Positions 13,900-26,745 are shown, numbered from the stretch's first letter. The stretch: DNA of 64,000 bases from Anaeramoeba flamelloides (GCA_027625915.1 JANTQA010000010.1:1054001-1118000), one strand, 5' to 3'. Notes: generated by a model not told the origin, from the sequence alone. Program-made: numbers and translations.

Positions 13900-14690
13900 G
13901 TATTGGGGTAACTTTTAGGGTGTTTAATACCCTAATTTGTCTTAAAGTGTTGGGGGGTGAGGGGGGTATTTTTATAAAATAAAATTTAAACTTTTTGTAA
14001 TCCGAAATTCTTTTTTTTGTAATTTGTGTTTAAACTTATGAAATGGATGTGGTTAGACCTATTCAGCAATTTATAAATTTGAGTCTATTTTTTGAATTAA
14101 AAAATTAACGTGTTTCCAATATGATACCAACCAAAGTAATCAAATTATTTTTATTAAAAAATTAAGCGAATTCTTGAAAATTGGGTAAATCACTATTTTT
14201 AGTTTTATGTTGGAGTTAATTAGTGTTTTAGAAATAAAATTTTTTATTTTATTATTATATTTAATAATTAATATTTCGATTCAAATATCAGTGAATCAAA
14301 CTAATTGGGGTATGAGTGATTAAATACAAGAAAATTTGATAGAAATATAACCAAATATTATCCATGAAATTCAGATCTATTAATCACAAAATTTTTATCA
14401 TTAAGGTTTTTAAAAAAGTAGTTTTCTTGTTTTTCAAAACCTGAAAAGAATTACAAATAATTTTTTTTTAACAATTTTTTGGTCTTATTCATAAAAATCA
14501 ATTATAACTATTCAAAAAATTTCTAAAAGAAAATAATTGATTTTGAATTTGTTGGATAAAATTGCTTTTTTTCCAAATATCTTTTTGTTATTTTTTTTTT
14601 TGAAAAATAGAATTTCATCTTCGAATAAAAGCACTATTTCTAAGTAAAAAATTGTTTATGAAGATAAAAATTTAATAGGCAAAACTATCT
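13900..14690 (+). repeat. dispersed repeat R6, copy 1
   Basis: This aligns in inverse orientation with 38960-39690: shared ordered words include GGGGGGTATTTTT..AAAATAAAAT, TTATGAAATGGATG, AATTTGAGTCT.TTTTTTGAA, AATTCTTGAAAAT.GGG and AAATAAAATTTTTT. It begins with an unusual G-rich run (13951-13969). No reading frame is kept. It is the relic of an unidentified element. Confidence 0.6.
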
Positions 14691-15399
14691 TTGTTATAAC
14701 ATTACAAATATTTTTTAATCCGTTAAATAAATCAATTTTTTTTTTTATTTAATCAAATAAATTATCTCTGAAAAAAAAAAATCTCCACATTAATTTTATG
14801 ATAATCAAGACTTTTATTTGTTTAACAATGTTTGAAAATGGGAATAAAAATGTTAAAAACTTTTTATAATATAATAAATAAAATTGAAATTAATTGATTT
14901 TTATTTTTTCAGAAAAAAAGGAAAAAAAAAAATTGATCTAAACGAAAAAAATTTTCTTTTAGGCTTTCATAGTTGATTAGAATTTTCTAACACTTTTCAC
15001 CTTCAAAAATTGTAAGCTTAGAATACCACCAATAACATATTTAAACTTTTGCAACGTTATCAAAAAAGACTGATTCCTTAAACAATTATTTTTTCTCTGA
15101 ACAATTCAGCTTACCAATTGTTTTGGGTTTAGTTTTCCATTCAAAAATAGCTTTAACTTTTTTTCCTCTTTCGCTTTTTTCCTTACCTTAATGATCTCCA
15201 AGATTTTCTGTAATGAATTTGAATACTGGCTATTGAATGAGAAACTGGACAAATTTTCACTTCATTTTCAATATCCTTTCTCAAACTACAATTTACTTCT
15301 TTGAGAAGTCTATTGAGTAAAGAAAAAAACGGTATGGAAAAAGGAAGTGAAAATTTATCAACCTTTAAAAATCAAATACCAGTAAAGGAAAAAAGGGAA

Positions 15400-15900
15400 T
15401 TTAAAACACACTACAGTGATTAAAATAATGTGTAAAGAACTACTATAATCTGTGTTTCGAAATATAATACATGATTTTTTTTCTTGTTGTTCATATTCAA
15501 CATCCAATTAACTACTCAATAGTATACCTAAGTTCAAATCAATTTCGAAATAAACATCTGGATATTTTCGATAAAAATTAAAAGAGTTGAAATTTATTTT
15601 ATATTTTTATTAATATTCTCAATTTTATTGAATTTTTTGGCGATAAAAATTTACTTCCAATTTACTCTATTTTTTTAGAAAAATTTTCCAATTTGATCCT
15701 TCATTTTTTAGGATTTCTTTTTGAATAATAGAACTTTAAGAAACCAACACCAGATTTAATTTGGGTTTATGTTTGGTTTCTTGGATTGGTTGATGTATAA
15801 GCCTTCGAACAAAAATACACATACACTTTTAATTTTGAAACACGCATTAAACTTTTCTACCTGTATTATTTTGACAACAGTATTGAATAAAATTAAAAGT
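15400..15900 (-). mobile_element. TIR family T4 fragment without ends
   Basis: The complement matches 3890-4400 closely enough to follow base by base (for example GGTTTCTTAAAGTTCTATTAT and the AACACAGATTA block), and also 29945-30320. On the minus strand a stretch ending near 15770 reads as VVKIIQVEKFNACFKIK, with a similar peptide in the 3811 copy. The terminal inverted repeats are absent. Confidence 0.55.
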
Positions 15901-16416
15901 TTATCTAGCAAATTTTGCATTCACTTTAAAAGAGAAGAAGAAAATTTTAGAAGAGAATAGAGAGGATTTCGAAATAAAAGTTAAATTTTTTGAAAAGTGT
16001 TCTTGTAAATCTTTTTTATCAAAATAATGATTTAAAAATTGAAACTTTTGGTGAGACCCTTTGGACTTAAGGCTTTCCGAAGATATTCTTTTAAAAAAAA
16101 TCATTTTTTTATCTCATTGTAATTTCATTGTAAGATTTCTTTTTTTTTTTTTTTATTGATTTTTCCTGTTGACCTTCTTTTGGGGCACTGTTACGTGTCT
16201 TTAAATTTAAAATTAGCGTTTATAAATTTGATCTTTAAAAAGATTTATCAAAAGACGATCACTTCTTTTTGAATTTATAAAAAAATCTTTTCTTTTTGTT
16301 GCTTCTTAACAAAATTTTGCTTTTTTTTTTTTTTTTTTAATTATTTTATTTTTAAATCGCAAATTGGTTCCAATTTTTTTACGACTCAAAGTTAAATAAA
16401 TTAATAATTAATTCTC

Positions 16417-16813
16417 ATGCAAAACGATCAAGGAAAAGTTGTTGAAAAGTTCATTCCACGAAAATGTTCTGCTACACAAAATATCATCCAACCAAAAGAC
16501 CACTCCAGTGTCCAAATTAATGTTAAAAAAGTAAATGAAAAAGGTGTCCTTATTGATCAAGAATTTGATGCTTTCATTTTTTGTGGTAATTGATTTTGAT
16601 TTTCTTTTTGTTTTTTGTTTTTTCTTTTTCTTTTTTTTTTGTTTTTTTGCAACCAAAGCATTAAAATAAAGCTTATTTTTTTTTTATTTTTATTTATCGA
16701 CTTGTTGTTCTTATAAATAAAAAGGTAAACTTAGAGCAGAAGGGAAATCCGACCGTGCTTTGAACAGACTTGCATGTGAAAAAAACATTATGAAAGGTGT
16801 TTATAAATTTTAA
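16417..16813 (+). CDS. RPS21: 40S ribosomal protein eS21, one intron
   Basis: Exons 16417-16585 and 16725-16813 encode 85 residues, matching the 83-residue human eS21, a small-subunit protein of the 40S ribosome. The family signature is clear: MQND at the start, VPRKCSA-like FIPRKCSATQNIIQPKDHSSVQINV, then AFIFCGKLRAEGKSDRALNRLA near the end (human [20 protein letters not shown]). The 139-nt intron (donor GTAATT, acceptor ATAAAAAG) lies after the first base of the Gly codon that follows Cys56, and is T-rich with AT content even higher than the exons. Reading through the intron gives no conserved sequence. Stop is TAA. Expression is probably driven by the T-rich region upstream, though no specific element is recognised. 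Confidence 0.96.
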
Positions 16814-17519
16814 CTCTACCAAACAATCAATTGGAACAGTTTTAAAAACAACACCAAATCTTTCAATAAATAATCATTGGAAAAAACATAACACATACAA
16901 TTAAAACAACATTTATAATAGAATTATAAAACAAATAAAAATACACTTTATTTTGAATACTAATGTTCTCATAAGGTTTTCAAATAAAAGCTCTATTATT
17001 AAAGAAAAGAATTATTGATTTTTTTTTTTTATTTCTTTTTGTCATTTTTCTTTTTGTGCTTAACAATAAAATCTAACGATTCAAATCAAAACAATAATAC
17101 CAAGCAACATATTTATGAAGATTCTGCATTTTTTTTGGGATGATAAAAAGAGTTGTGTTAATAGAATTTTGATTTCCCCTTTATTGGCCGTTTTCGTACG
17201 AAGACGTAATTTTTGAATCGGAAATATTCTCGTAAAAATGGCAATTTATACCACGTTTTAGCACGAATTGTCGTATTTAAAACAAAATAATATTTGGAAA
17301 TAATTAAGGAACTTGTAACTTATATTTATTTTTTTTTCAAATCTAATAGAGCAATTATTTTCACAAAGATATAAAATAAAATATAGATATAAAAATCCTT
17401 TATTGACTTTACAGAAATGTGTTATCATTTTTAATAAATTCATTTTTCCCCAATTCGATTTTCAGTTCAAAGATCAGATCATTTTTGTTTTGAATTTTTA
17501 ACTTTTCAAAGAAAAAGAA

Positions 17520-18250
17520 AAAGTTGTATAATATTTCTATTTTTTATAAAATCTCACTTTGAGTAATTTCTGAGGGTTTGGTGAGTAAATCAGATTGGAA
17601 ATATGATCCTATTTTAAAAATATCTTTGTAATAAATCAAAATATTGAATACTTAAAGATCTTGAAAAATTTGAACATTTTTTTTATAAATGATATTTATT
17701 AAATTTCATAAAATTTGAAAAATCAGAAAATATTCTTTTTCAAATATCAGAGACAGAAAAACAAACTGTTATTATTTAAATAAGTATTTTCGGAAAATTT
17801 TTTAATTTTTTTTTGATTTGAATTATTAATTTGAATTCACTTTATTTGTTTGGAAATTATTATAAAATTGAGAACTAATAGTACAATTTATTTCGACTTT
17901 AAGTCATTTTATTAGTATAAGGCCAATAAAATAATTAGAGATTATATTAATTATTGATTAAAAAAAAAAATCCAATTGAAAAGGAAATTTTTCAGGCTTA
18001 CAAGTTGAATATTCCAGGTTTTAAAAAAGTATTTTGGGAGAATTTTTCATTTAATAGATTTTTTATTTTTCTCAAATTTTCTTATTTAATAAACAGAAAA
18101 AATTTTTCCAAAATTTGATTAGTTTAATAAAGAAACCATTTTTTTCAATTTAAAATAATAAATTAATGTTTTTCGGAAATAAAGTATATTTTTTTATATT
18201 GAGTTATAATAAAAGATTAGTGATTTTATTTTTAAAAAAGATTTTGTAAG
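17520..18250 (+). repeat. dispersed repeat R8, copy 1
   Basis: It aligns in the same orientation with 40800-41700 and in reverse with 22845-23215 and 55430-55830. Shared blocks include GAATACTTAAAGATCTGAAA-like, AAGTTGAATATTCCAGG-like and TAAAAAAGTATTTTGGG-like words in order. No frame is conserved. With four copies this is the most frequent repeat in the window. Confidence 0.55.
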
Positions 18251-19734
18251 CTTCCAACACGTGCAAATATAATTTCTTTCCTCTTTGAAGAAAAATTTTT
18301 TTTTTGAAAATATTCAAATATAAATTAAATTTTGAACTTTTTAAAAATGGTAAAATGGAAAAAACTTTTTAAAAACAACAATTCGTTTCGGAAAATAGCA
18401 TTTAAATACAAGTTTGCTATTTAAGTAATCTGATTTTTACAAAATTTTTCCATTTTAAGAAGTGGTATATTTTTTCGAATTTTTTAAATTAAGATAATAA
18501 CAACAAAATTAAAAAAGACCAAATATAAGAGGATTTGACTTAAGGGTGTAAATACATTTTTCAAATTTTGAGTTCCGTCATTTATACGAAGCCGAATCCC
18601 TCAAATCGTTTTTTTAGCCAAAAATATTGATCTTTTAATAAATAAGAAGAAGTGTTAATATATCCTAGTATAAGATATTTTCATACTAATAGAAAATGGA
18701 TAACAAAAAGATGAAAAAATTGATCAGTAAAAGAATTGATCAATAAAAAAAAACATATATTTAAAGATCTTATCTATAAAATTTGATATAATTACCTGGT
18801 CTTTATTTTTATTTTTTTTTTTTGCAAGTCTTCATGGAATTAAAATTTAATTTTTTTTTTTTTTTTTTGATTAACAAATCTCTTTTTATTTCTAACGAAT
18901 TTTAAAAATGAATGTTAAATTATAATTTTAAGTTATTTTATCTAATTCACCTTTGGGTTCACAAAATGGGATTATTTTTAGATTCTATTCCCGAAATATA
19001 TATTTATTTGATGGGCTTATTTTGTTTACAAAATTATTAATTTTCTATTAATTTGTAAAAAACTCTGAATAATTATGAATCTGATCAATATTTATATTTT
19101 TTTTCTTTTTTGGTCTGGCATTTTTGAAGATATTTTTTGATTTCAAGAATTCTATCCTTTTCCTTTCGTTTATGGAGAAATATTCTATGACTAGACATTT
19201 TTTTTTTTGCTATTATAATCCCCATAGTCCACTCACAAAAAAACCTCTCCCGTCGGGGGCGCATAGGAAAAGTTTTATAGTTTTTGGAAAAATGACAATT
19301 TTAGTAAAAAAACTTAATATATTAAGACATCACTTTTTGCACTTGTGTACTATTATTGTCCAATTAAAAAATGAAAATTTTTGTACATATTCTAAAATAT
19401 TTTTCGAGTTTATTAATGGAAGAAAATCCAAAGTACTTTACGTAATGGTTTAGAAATGAATTTTTAGACAATAATATAAACTTCCTTAGTTAACTCTAAG
19501 ACAAAATTTTTACTTTGTTAATTTGAGTGTAACAGTAATAAATAATATTCATTTTTGAACTTGAAATAAAAATTTTTATTAGTTAATTGGAAAATAACAT
19601 CATAAAAAATGAAAAAAAAAATGAAAAATTCAAGAGTATGCTCTTATTTACTTTGAGATATTTTGACAAATAGAGTATTTCCAAGTTCTTTTTCTTTTAT
19701 GATATCAAAACTGATAAATTTAAAAATATTTAAA

Positions 19735-19985
19735 AAAGTAAGACTTCAATTTCCCATTTTGTAAATGGTATAACTTCAACTATCACAACAGTTCTTGAGA
19801 AACAATATTTTGAAGATCAACTTATTTTAGAAAAGTTTCTTGGCATTTAAAACGATAAAAAAGTTTCTTCAAAGCTTATGTAAAAAAATTCTAAAATGGT
19901 AAGATTCAAAAATTTTTTAAACATTTGTTTCGTTATAGGAATTACAATCTAGAACCATAAAATCTACTTTTAGTAAGATTCCGAC
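19735..19985 (+). repeat. dispersed repeat R7, copy 1
   Basis: It matches 24630-24890 in the same orientation through blocks such as CTTCAATTT.CCATTTT, AACAG.TC..GA..AA and AAGCTTATGTAA.AAAATT. Diverged, non-coding, family unknown. Confidence 0.5.
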
Positions 19986-20992
19986 AATTAAATATATAAT
20001 ATTGGTAAAATGTCACTACTGCCTTCAATTAATTGTTTTGTTACTTGTTTTTGGATCCCAAATCATCTTTTGAGAGTGTTGTAGGTATTTTATGAATAAA
20101 AGTGATCTTCACAAAACAATTGTTATTATTTCGATTTTTTCTTTTTTTTTTTGTTTCCACTTTAAAAGATCACAATCTTTAAAAGATCTGAACAAAAAAA
20201 TTTTTCGAAAAAAATTAATTCTCAAATCTCAAAAGAATTAAAGCAACTCAAGCAAAGAAAATGAAGTATTTCCAATCAGAATAATTTTCTTTTTAAAATT
20301 GTAAACTTTACATGAACAAAATTTTTGAGTTTCTTGATAATCAAAAAAATAATCAATAATTTAATCAAAAGAATTTATTTCTGGTTAATCTAGCAACAAA
20401 AAATCGAATCAATTGGTTATCTAGACAAAATGGAGAATTCTTTTCTGGAATATTAATTTTAACATAGAAACTTCAAAATTAAAAACACTGTCAATCTTTT
20501 AACCTTCTTCCAAATGTTCGATCATAAAATCTTTCAAAAGAAAAAAAAATCAAATAAAAAATATTTTTGATTATTCCAACAAACAACGACAAAAATAACC
20601 AAAACCAAATTAGATCAAAACTTATTTGTAATTGTAAAAAGGTTCAAAATAAGCAATTTCGACAAAAAAAATAAATATCTTCTTCTTTCAATTATAATTT
20701 CAAATTCGAATAAGACAATGAACTTTTTACACTCAATAATTAATAAGAGGTGTCATTTAAAGAAAGCTCTGTTGAAAATTTTTATCAATTCCATTTTGAG
20801 ATCAAAATATTTCGGCAAATATTATCATATTGATCAAAAAGAAGAATATGATGATTGAAACAAGCCTTTTCTCAATTTTAGAAGTTTTAAAAATCGGAAA
20901 ATTTCTTTTGCAAAAATTTGATAAAAGATTAATTTATTTTTTTTTAAAAAGCCAACAAACTTTTAAATTTTATTCAAAATAAGAATCCAAAC

Positions 20993-21523
20993 ATGAGTAA
21001 CTTAAAATATAATAAATATCAGTCACTCACTGGAAACCAGAAAGAGAAAAGGTCTCTCAAAAAGGAAGAAATAAAACAAAGAGATCTAGCCAATCTCATG
21101 AAGAGATTTCATCGCATCAACAATAATTGTATTGTTACCATGGAATTCATCAGGCTTGAGGAAAAGAGTCCATTGAAATTAGTACATGACTTTTTATTTA
21201 ATTCATCTGTTGACAAAATCAAATGCGATCTGTCTTATTTGCTCAATTTAGAAAAGAAATATTCAACGGCGAATTTCTACAAAGCCTTCATAAAAACAAA
21301 AAAAAAAGTCCAGAACACTTTAAAAATTGTGAGTAAGGTCCTTAGTAATGTAGAAAAACTTCAAAAAACGAAGATCAAAACAGAAACAAAAATGATTTCT
21401 CAACAAGAAAAAGTGAAAGGCAATCAAAAACAAAAAAGGGTTATTAGAAAATCTTCGACTGATTTTTCTGATTTTATGATGTACAGATCTCAAAAATTTC
21501 TTCAAAGTATCACTACCAAATAA
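20993..21523 (+). CDS. lysine-rich hypothetical protein, 176 aa
   Basis: A single uninterrupted frame of 176 codons in DNA where stops are frequent, with mixed amino-acid use over residues 30-110 (LMKRFHRINNNCIVTMEF, LVHDFLFNSS, LSYLLNLEKKY) that looks like real, mostly helical protein. The N-terminus (1-32) and the region 100-155 are K/Q/E-rich and basic. No signal peptide, membrane span or known domain is recognised. The ATG follows AAAC and a T-rich upstream region, and the stop TAA is followed by AAATAG. The nearest genes are over 4 kb away on the left and 7.5 kb on the right, so context says nothing. I cannot assign a function. A conserved small nuclear or nucleic-acid-binding protein is possible from the charge, but that is a guess. 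Confidence 0.65.
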   Translation: MSNLKYNKYQSLTGNQKEKRSLKKEEIKQRDLANLMKRFHRINNNCIVTMEFIRLEEKSPLKLVHDFLFNSSVDKIKCDLSYLLNLEKKYSTANFYKAFIKTKKKVQNTLKIVSKVLSNVEKLQKTKIKTETKMISQQEKVKGNQKQKRVIRKSSTDFSDFMMYRSQKFLQSITTK

Positions 21524-22844
21524 ATAGTTACTTGTATTTTTAAATATTTATGATTTTTTACTGTTTTAAACTCAAATAAATTAATTTTTTATGTTTTTTA
21601 TGATCTTTTATTTCTTTCTCTTTGCAAAACTTAGATCTGTTGATCACCTTTTCTTTCAGTTCCCAAAGAAAGGTTTTTATTTCCTTTTTTTAAAGAATCT
21701 GAAATGGGTAAAATTTTTGACATTACGTTACTAATTTGACATCGATAAGTGGAAAAATCCATACTGTTTCAAGTTACTTGGAAAATCTTGAGTGTTTTCG
21801 AAATGAATTGTTTGGTTTATTTTTTGATATTTTAATTTCAAAATTCACTTTAATAAAATTTTTATTATAAAGTTAAATTCTACATTAATTGTGCCTGATA
21901 TTCTTCATTTCAAATCAGGAGTTTCCCTCTTTTGACACCACATTACAATAATTCAACTTCAATTTTTATAAAGTACTTTTGTCAGATTATACTGTCATTT
22001 TCTAATTAATAAAAGATAATTTTTATTTCAAGTTTCTGAATAATGTTTCCATAAAGTGGTTGAAAAAATCCCAAGATCTTCAGAAGATCATTAAATATTA
22101 AAAGCCTTGAGATTAAATGTATCTTTCCTGATTGGGCTATGAGAGAAAATTTATAATTCTTAATTCGAAAATAACAATAGTTGTCAATCCCTACTAAGGA
22201 AAAATAATTATACTGTATTAGGTAGAAAGGCATGTTATTTAAGGTTTTTTGCTGATCAGTCTTCAACTTAGTCTATATTTCCAACTTTAAAACTCTGTGA
22301 TTAACTTTTTAGGATATACTATTTACATTTTTTTTCTAAATATTAGTTTTGAGATTTAAGAAAAGATTGTGTTTAAATGTTAAGAATTTTCTTTGATTTT
22401 GGTTGGGTTTTACTTTTTCAGAGTTTTTTAAAGTTACTGTATATACTTAAAAATCGTCTAGTATATTACTAGCATACACAAAATACTTTTACAACTTTTT
22501 GAAATTGAAAAAGAAAGTAAACAATCTGAGTGCTAAAAAATTCAAAACCCACTTTTCTTGCTAATTTTCTGAAATGATTTTTTGTTTTTAAAAATTTATC
22601 CTATTTTTATCATTTTTTAAAAAGTTTTAAATCCAAAATATTTCCGAATTCTTTTAAATAAAATAGTTTCTTTGTTAGAATAATGAAATATTATTATATA
22701 TAAAGCAAACGTACTAAAATTACACTTTAAAAACAACTATGTTTTATAATAACTCATTATAGAATATCAACTTTATTTCAAAACAAAAAACAATAATTAT
22801 TTTATAACTTTGAAAAATATAATTTTTTTTTTTCAAATAACAGT

Positions 22845-23215
22845 CCGAATCATTTTTTTCTTTGTATTGAAGAAAAAAACACGAGAAAAATAACCAAACA
22901 ATCAAATTAAAAATTCTCCTCAAAATACTTTTTTAAAACCTGGAAAATTCAACTTATAAGCCTTAAAGAAATAATTTTTAATTTTACTATTTATAATAAA
23001 TAATTAATAACCCAATTTTAATTCTTTTAGTGGTTATTAACAACATAAAGATTTAATGTATCAAATAGACTTTACTATTATTTTCTTACCTTTTCTAGTA
23101 TTTTATAACAAATAAAACAAATTCAAATTAACAATTATAATAATAATAAAAATTTACATAATAACAGTAACGTTTGTATACTCTAAATATTTGAAAAAAG
23201 AATATTATCTAATTA
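22845..23215 (-). repeat. dispersed repeat R8, copy 2
   Basis: The segment follows 55430-55830 in the same orientation (ACCAAACAAT, AATACTTTTTTAAAA, AAGAAATA.TTTTTAATTT, ATATTTGAAAAAA.GAATAT) and 17520-18250 in reverse. Non-coding. Confidence 0.55.
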
Positions 23216-24629
23216 TTTAAATTGGTAAAAATTAATAAATATTTGTGAATAATAGAAATATCAATTTTTTTGATCTTTAAGTTACAATATTTGGTTCATT
23301 TTTCTGGGTATTTCGATATAAAAATGAATTTTACAGGTTATTTGTAACTAAAAGTTATCTTAAATATCTTAAAATAAGATTTCATAAAAATAAAAATGTT
23401 TTGATAATTTTTCTTTTTCTTTTGTAATCAAAAAAATCCCAACAAAAAATGGGGATCAGATCGTTTTACTGAAAATTAATTTAAAAAAAATAAAATCTTT
23501 TTTTATTATTATTATTACCGAAAAAGTCTTAATTACACTCTAGATTCCCTTAGAATTAAATTAAAATTGATAAATTTAAGCTTGAAATCATCGATTTCAT
23601 GATTATTAATTAATAAAAATAGTTAAATCTATCACAGGTTAAAATTATTTGATTAAAGTTTATTTTCTTTTCTTTTATTTTGAAAAATCAATTGATATTT
23701 TTCATTGGAAAGACATACCCATAAAAAATGTTCGATATTTTCAATAATTTTCTTCTGTTTATATTTTAAAAATAAAGGTCAAAATTTACTTGAATTTTTA
23801 TTGGTTACTTAGTAATATCTATTTAAGATTTTAGTAAAATGTTTTTAATTTTTGAATTGTTGGGCTTGTTGGATAAGTAAAAAATATTTAACTTATTTTT
23901 ATTGAATAATTTCAGAATTCAATTAACATTATTTTCTACATTTTTATTGAAAAGGAAGTCTATGAATTAAAGTCATAAAAATAGGATAAAAATGAACAAA
24001 ATTGAAATTAAATAAAAAAAAAAATAAAATAACTAGGTTTTCAGAAGATAGGATTAGTAAAATTGATTATTAATTGATAAATTACACAATTAAATGTAAA
24101 CATATTGAAGCCAAAGATCAAAGGCATATATTAGAAAAATAAATTAAAACAAAATTCTTCTTTAAATTATTTCAATTAAGATGAAGGTTTAATTAGATAG
24201 ATCCAAAATTATATTTTTAATGGTTTACTTTTTATGAATTAAACAATTTTTAAATATCTTATTTCCCAATAAATTTAGTAATAAAATTTATTTGGTTGAC
24301 TTCCAGATTACAATATTTTTAAGATTTTATCAATAATCCCCAAATGAAAAAAGAGAATAAAATTTCATTTAGATTTGGAAAAAAATTCAAGACAATTATT
24401 CATAAATAATTTTACAATTAAAGGTTTTATGTACTCTTTTAAATTAATTTAATAATTAAAAAAACTAAATTCTAACCTAACCTATTAGGGAAAACGATAT
24501 TGGTTAAGTGTAATTATTTTATCTTTTGAAAATTTATTGAAAATTATTTTTATGAATCGGGTGCTTGAAAATATTTTGAAGAAAAATAATACTACTGATA
24601 AATTCAAATATATTTGATAAAATTTTTAC

Positions 24630-24890
24630 TTCAATTTTCCATTTTTGAATCTTATATCTCAACTTTTAAAACAGCTCAAGAATAAAAAACTATTGAAACA
24701 CAACCAATTTAACAAAGTTTTTTAAACATTTAAAAGAATAAAATAATTTCTCCAATGCTTATGTAAGAAAATTTTTAAAAATGGAAAATGAAGTGAAAAT
24801 TTTCAGATATTTATTTGAATTTATCGATAAGTATAAAGAATGATAATTTCTAGATAATAATCATTTTGAACTAAATCCCAATCCAAAAGT
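24630..24890 (+). repeat. dispersed repeat R7, copy 2
   Basis: Same-orientation match to 19735-19985, diverged. No coding frame. Confidence 0.5.
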
Positions 24891-25427
24891 TTTAACACTA
24901 GAAAATTCAATTTGCGAAGAAAAAAATCTTATTTAATCAATTCAAGAAGATTTTCCAAATTCGAACCATTCTCTAATTAAAATGCTAACAATTTTTTATA
25001 AATTAAAAAAATCACTAAATAAAAAATAAATAATTAGTAATACTAATAAATCAGGAGGCGTGTTAAAAATATTGGAGAGAGCAAAAAAAAAAAAAAATGC
25101 ATTGCTAAATTTCTTTTAATTCTATTAAGAATATTGATCGATAAAAAGGTTAGAAACTACCAACGAATTTTATTTGAGTTTTTCTATTTTTAAAACCCCA
25201 ACTTTAAATATAATATCAATCTTTGAAAAAAAAATTGATAGAATGAAACCAGTTACGTTATTCAAAAAATTAAATGAAAGAAAAAACTAAAAGATGAAAA
25301 AATGATTTTCATATTTTACATAATTTGAAATTTATTTCCAATTTGAATGAAATTGTATTATCGTGATTCTTGAACTATCTTAGTTGTGTGGAAAATTTTG
25401 AATTTTAGTTTAGAATTTTTTAATATA

Positions 25428-25828
25428 AAGCTGTTCCAAGGCTACCGTGAAATTTTATCAATATCAAATTTTGATGTTGATATAGATTTTTAAATATAAG
25501 AATAGAAGAATCAGTAAGCTTATATTGAAATGTTTTTTCATAAATGAGTTGAGATGAAAATTATTCTCCTAATGTGATCGAAAAATAAATTCATTTTTTT
25601 CAGAGGAAATTTTATGTCGTTTCTTAATGAATTTTTGATGTTTAGAGTCATTTTGCGTTCTGAAAATTTATTTTTTGGAAATTAGAAAAAATTCCTGAAT
25701 ATTAACTCATTTAGGAATTTTTTTTTGTAAATATGAGCTTTATTATTCTCATATTGAAATTTTTAAAAATTTATATCAACTTCAGAATTTGATATTGATA
25801 AATTTTCACGGTAGCTTTGGATTGACTA
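25428..25828 (+). mobile_element. MITE family M2, copy A (about 401 bp)
   Basis: TIRs start AAGCTGTTCCAAGGCTACCG on the left and, on the complement of the right end, GTCAATCCAAAGCTACCG. Each is followed by a shared AATTTATCAATATCAAAT-like block, so the arms exceed 60 bp. TA flanks both ends (25426-25427, 25829-25830). The middle matches copy B in reverse orientation, including TTCTTAATGAATTTTTGAT. It is non-coding and non-autonomous, probably moved by a Tc1/mariner transposase. Confidence 0.8.
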
Positions 25829-26063
25829 TATCTATATAAATATATATTAGGATATTATATTTTAACAAAAAAAAATTAAGATTTTTTTTTTAAGATTCCA
25901 TAGTTATTACACTTTTTTCGTTGTTATATTTATTGTCCTAGTCAAAAAAAGTCCAGTATTAATTCTTATAAAAACGTTATATTTTTTTATAATATTTCAA
26001 TATATATATATATCAATAAATTGCACTTTTTTTGGGTGAAAATAATGTGCAAACATTATAATT

Positions 26064-26745
26064 AAACCCCCAAGTAATATGTGATTGGTACAAATTATTT
26101 TTTAAACAATAAAATGCAGTTATAAATTTACATTCTATTCCGTATTTTTTCAAGTTAAAACTCTAAAGAAAACAATTTTTTGGATCCAATAGAAAAAAAT
26201 AACTACCAATTTCGCACCTAAAAAATATCAGATAAAATCAAGATCAGAACACAAAAATATCATTTATTTATGTTATTTCATACTAAAAAAGAAATTGAAT
26301 TACAATCAATTAAAAGCTAGCTTGAAAAAATTTCAAGGTCAAAATTTGATTTGATAAAGATTTTTAAAAAGTTGAAAAGGGGAATAAGAAAGTTCATATT
26401 AAAAAAAATTTTTTTAATCATATATATATTGAGTTAATATACAAGAATTTTTTCTGATATTCATATCAATAAATTTTAGAAACCTAAATGATTTTAAACA
26501 ATGAAAATTCTTAGAAAGGGCAAAAAATTTACCTCTTAAAAAGGAATTTTTTTTGATCATATCAGAAGATTATTTTTTAATTTCAACTCATTTATGAAAA
26601 TAAAAATTTTTTTAATATGAGCTTTCTTATTCTTCTTTTCAACCTTTTAAAATCTATATCAACATCAAATTTTGATATTGAAAAAAATTCATTTGGGCTT
26701 TGGAACGGTAGACTTATCAAAAATCAATAAGTAATAATTAGGTAT
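26064..26745 (+). repeat. dispersed repeat R3, copy 2, split by a MITE
   Basis: 26064-26302 aligns with 1-235. The alignment appears to resume at 26709-26745 (TTATCAAAAATCAATAAGTA against TTACCAAGAATGGATAAATG). The gap is exactly filled by MITE copy C with TA on each side, as expected for an insertion into an existing repeat. Confidence 0.5.
26303..26708 (+). mobile_element. MITE family M2, copy C (about 406 bp), more diverged
   Basis: The left arm is weakened but still follows the family (AATCAATTAAAAGCTAGCTT, then AAAATTTGAT). The right arm contains ATCTATATCAACATCAAATT, TTTGATATTG and GGCTTTGGAACGG. TA lies at 26301-26302 and 26709-26710. The inner arms also match (GAATAAGAAAG.TCATATTAAAAAAA). 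Confidence 0.7.

Larger units (their letters stand above)
16814..20992. other. gene-poor interval, old repeats
   Basis: No convincing gene. It carries repeat R8 at 17520-18250 and R7 at 19735-19985. A 109-codon open frame at 19124-19453 is close to the length limit expected by chance and has no recognisable domain; it spans a small GC-rich hairpin word at about 19248-19263. The remainder is AT-rich. Confidence 0.6.

Noticed and set aside
13951-13969. G-rich run as a possible quadruplex or telomere-like sequence
   Set aside because: It is a short isolated run inside repeat R6, not a tandem telomeric array.
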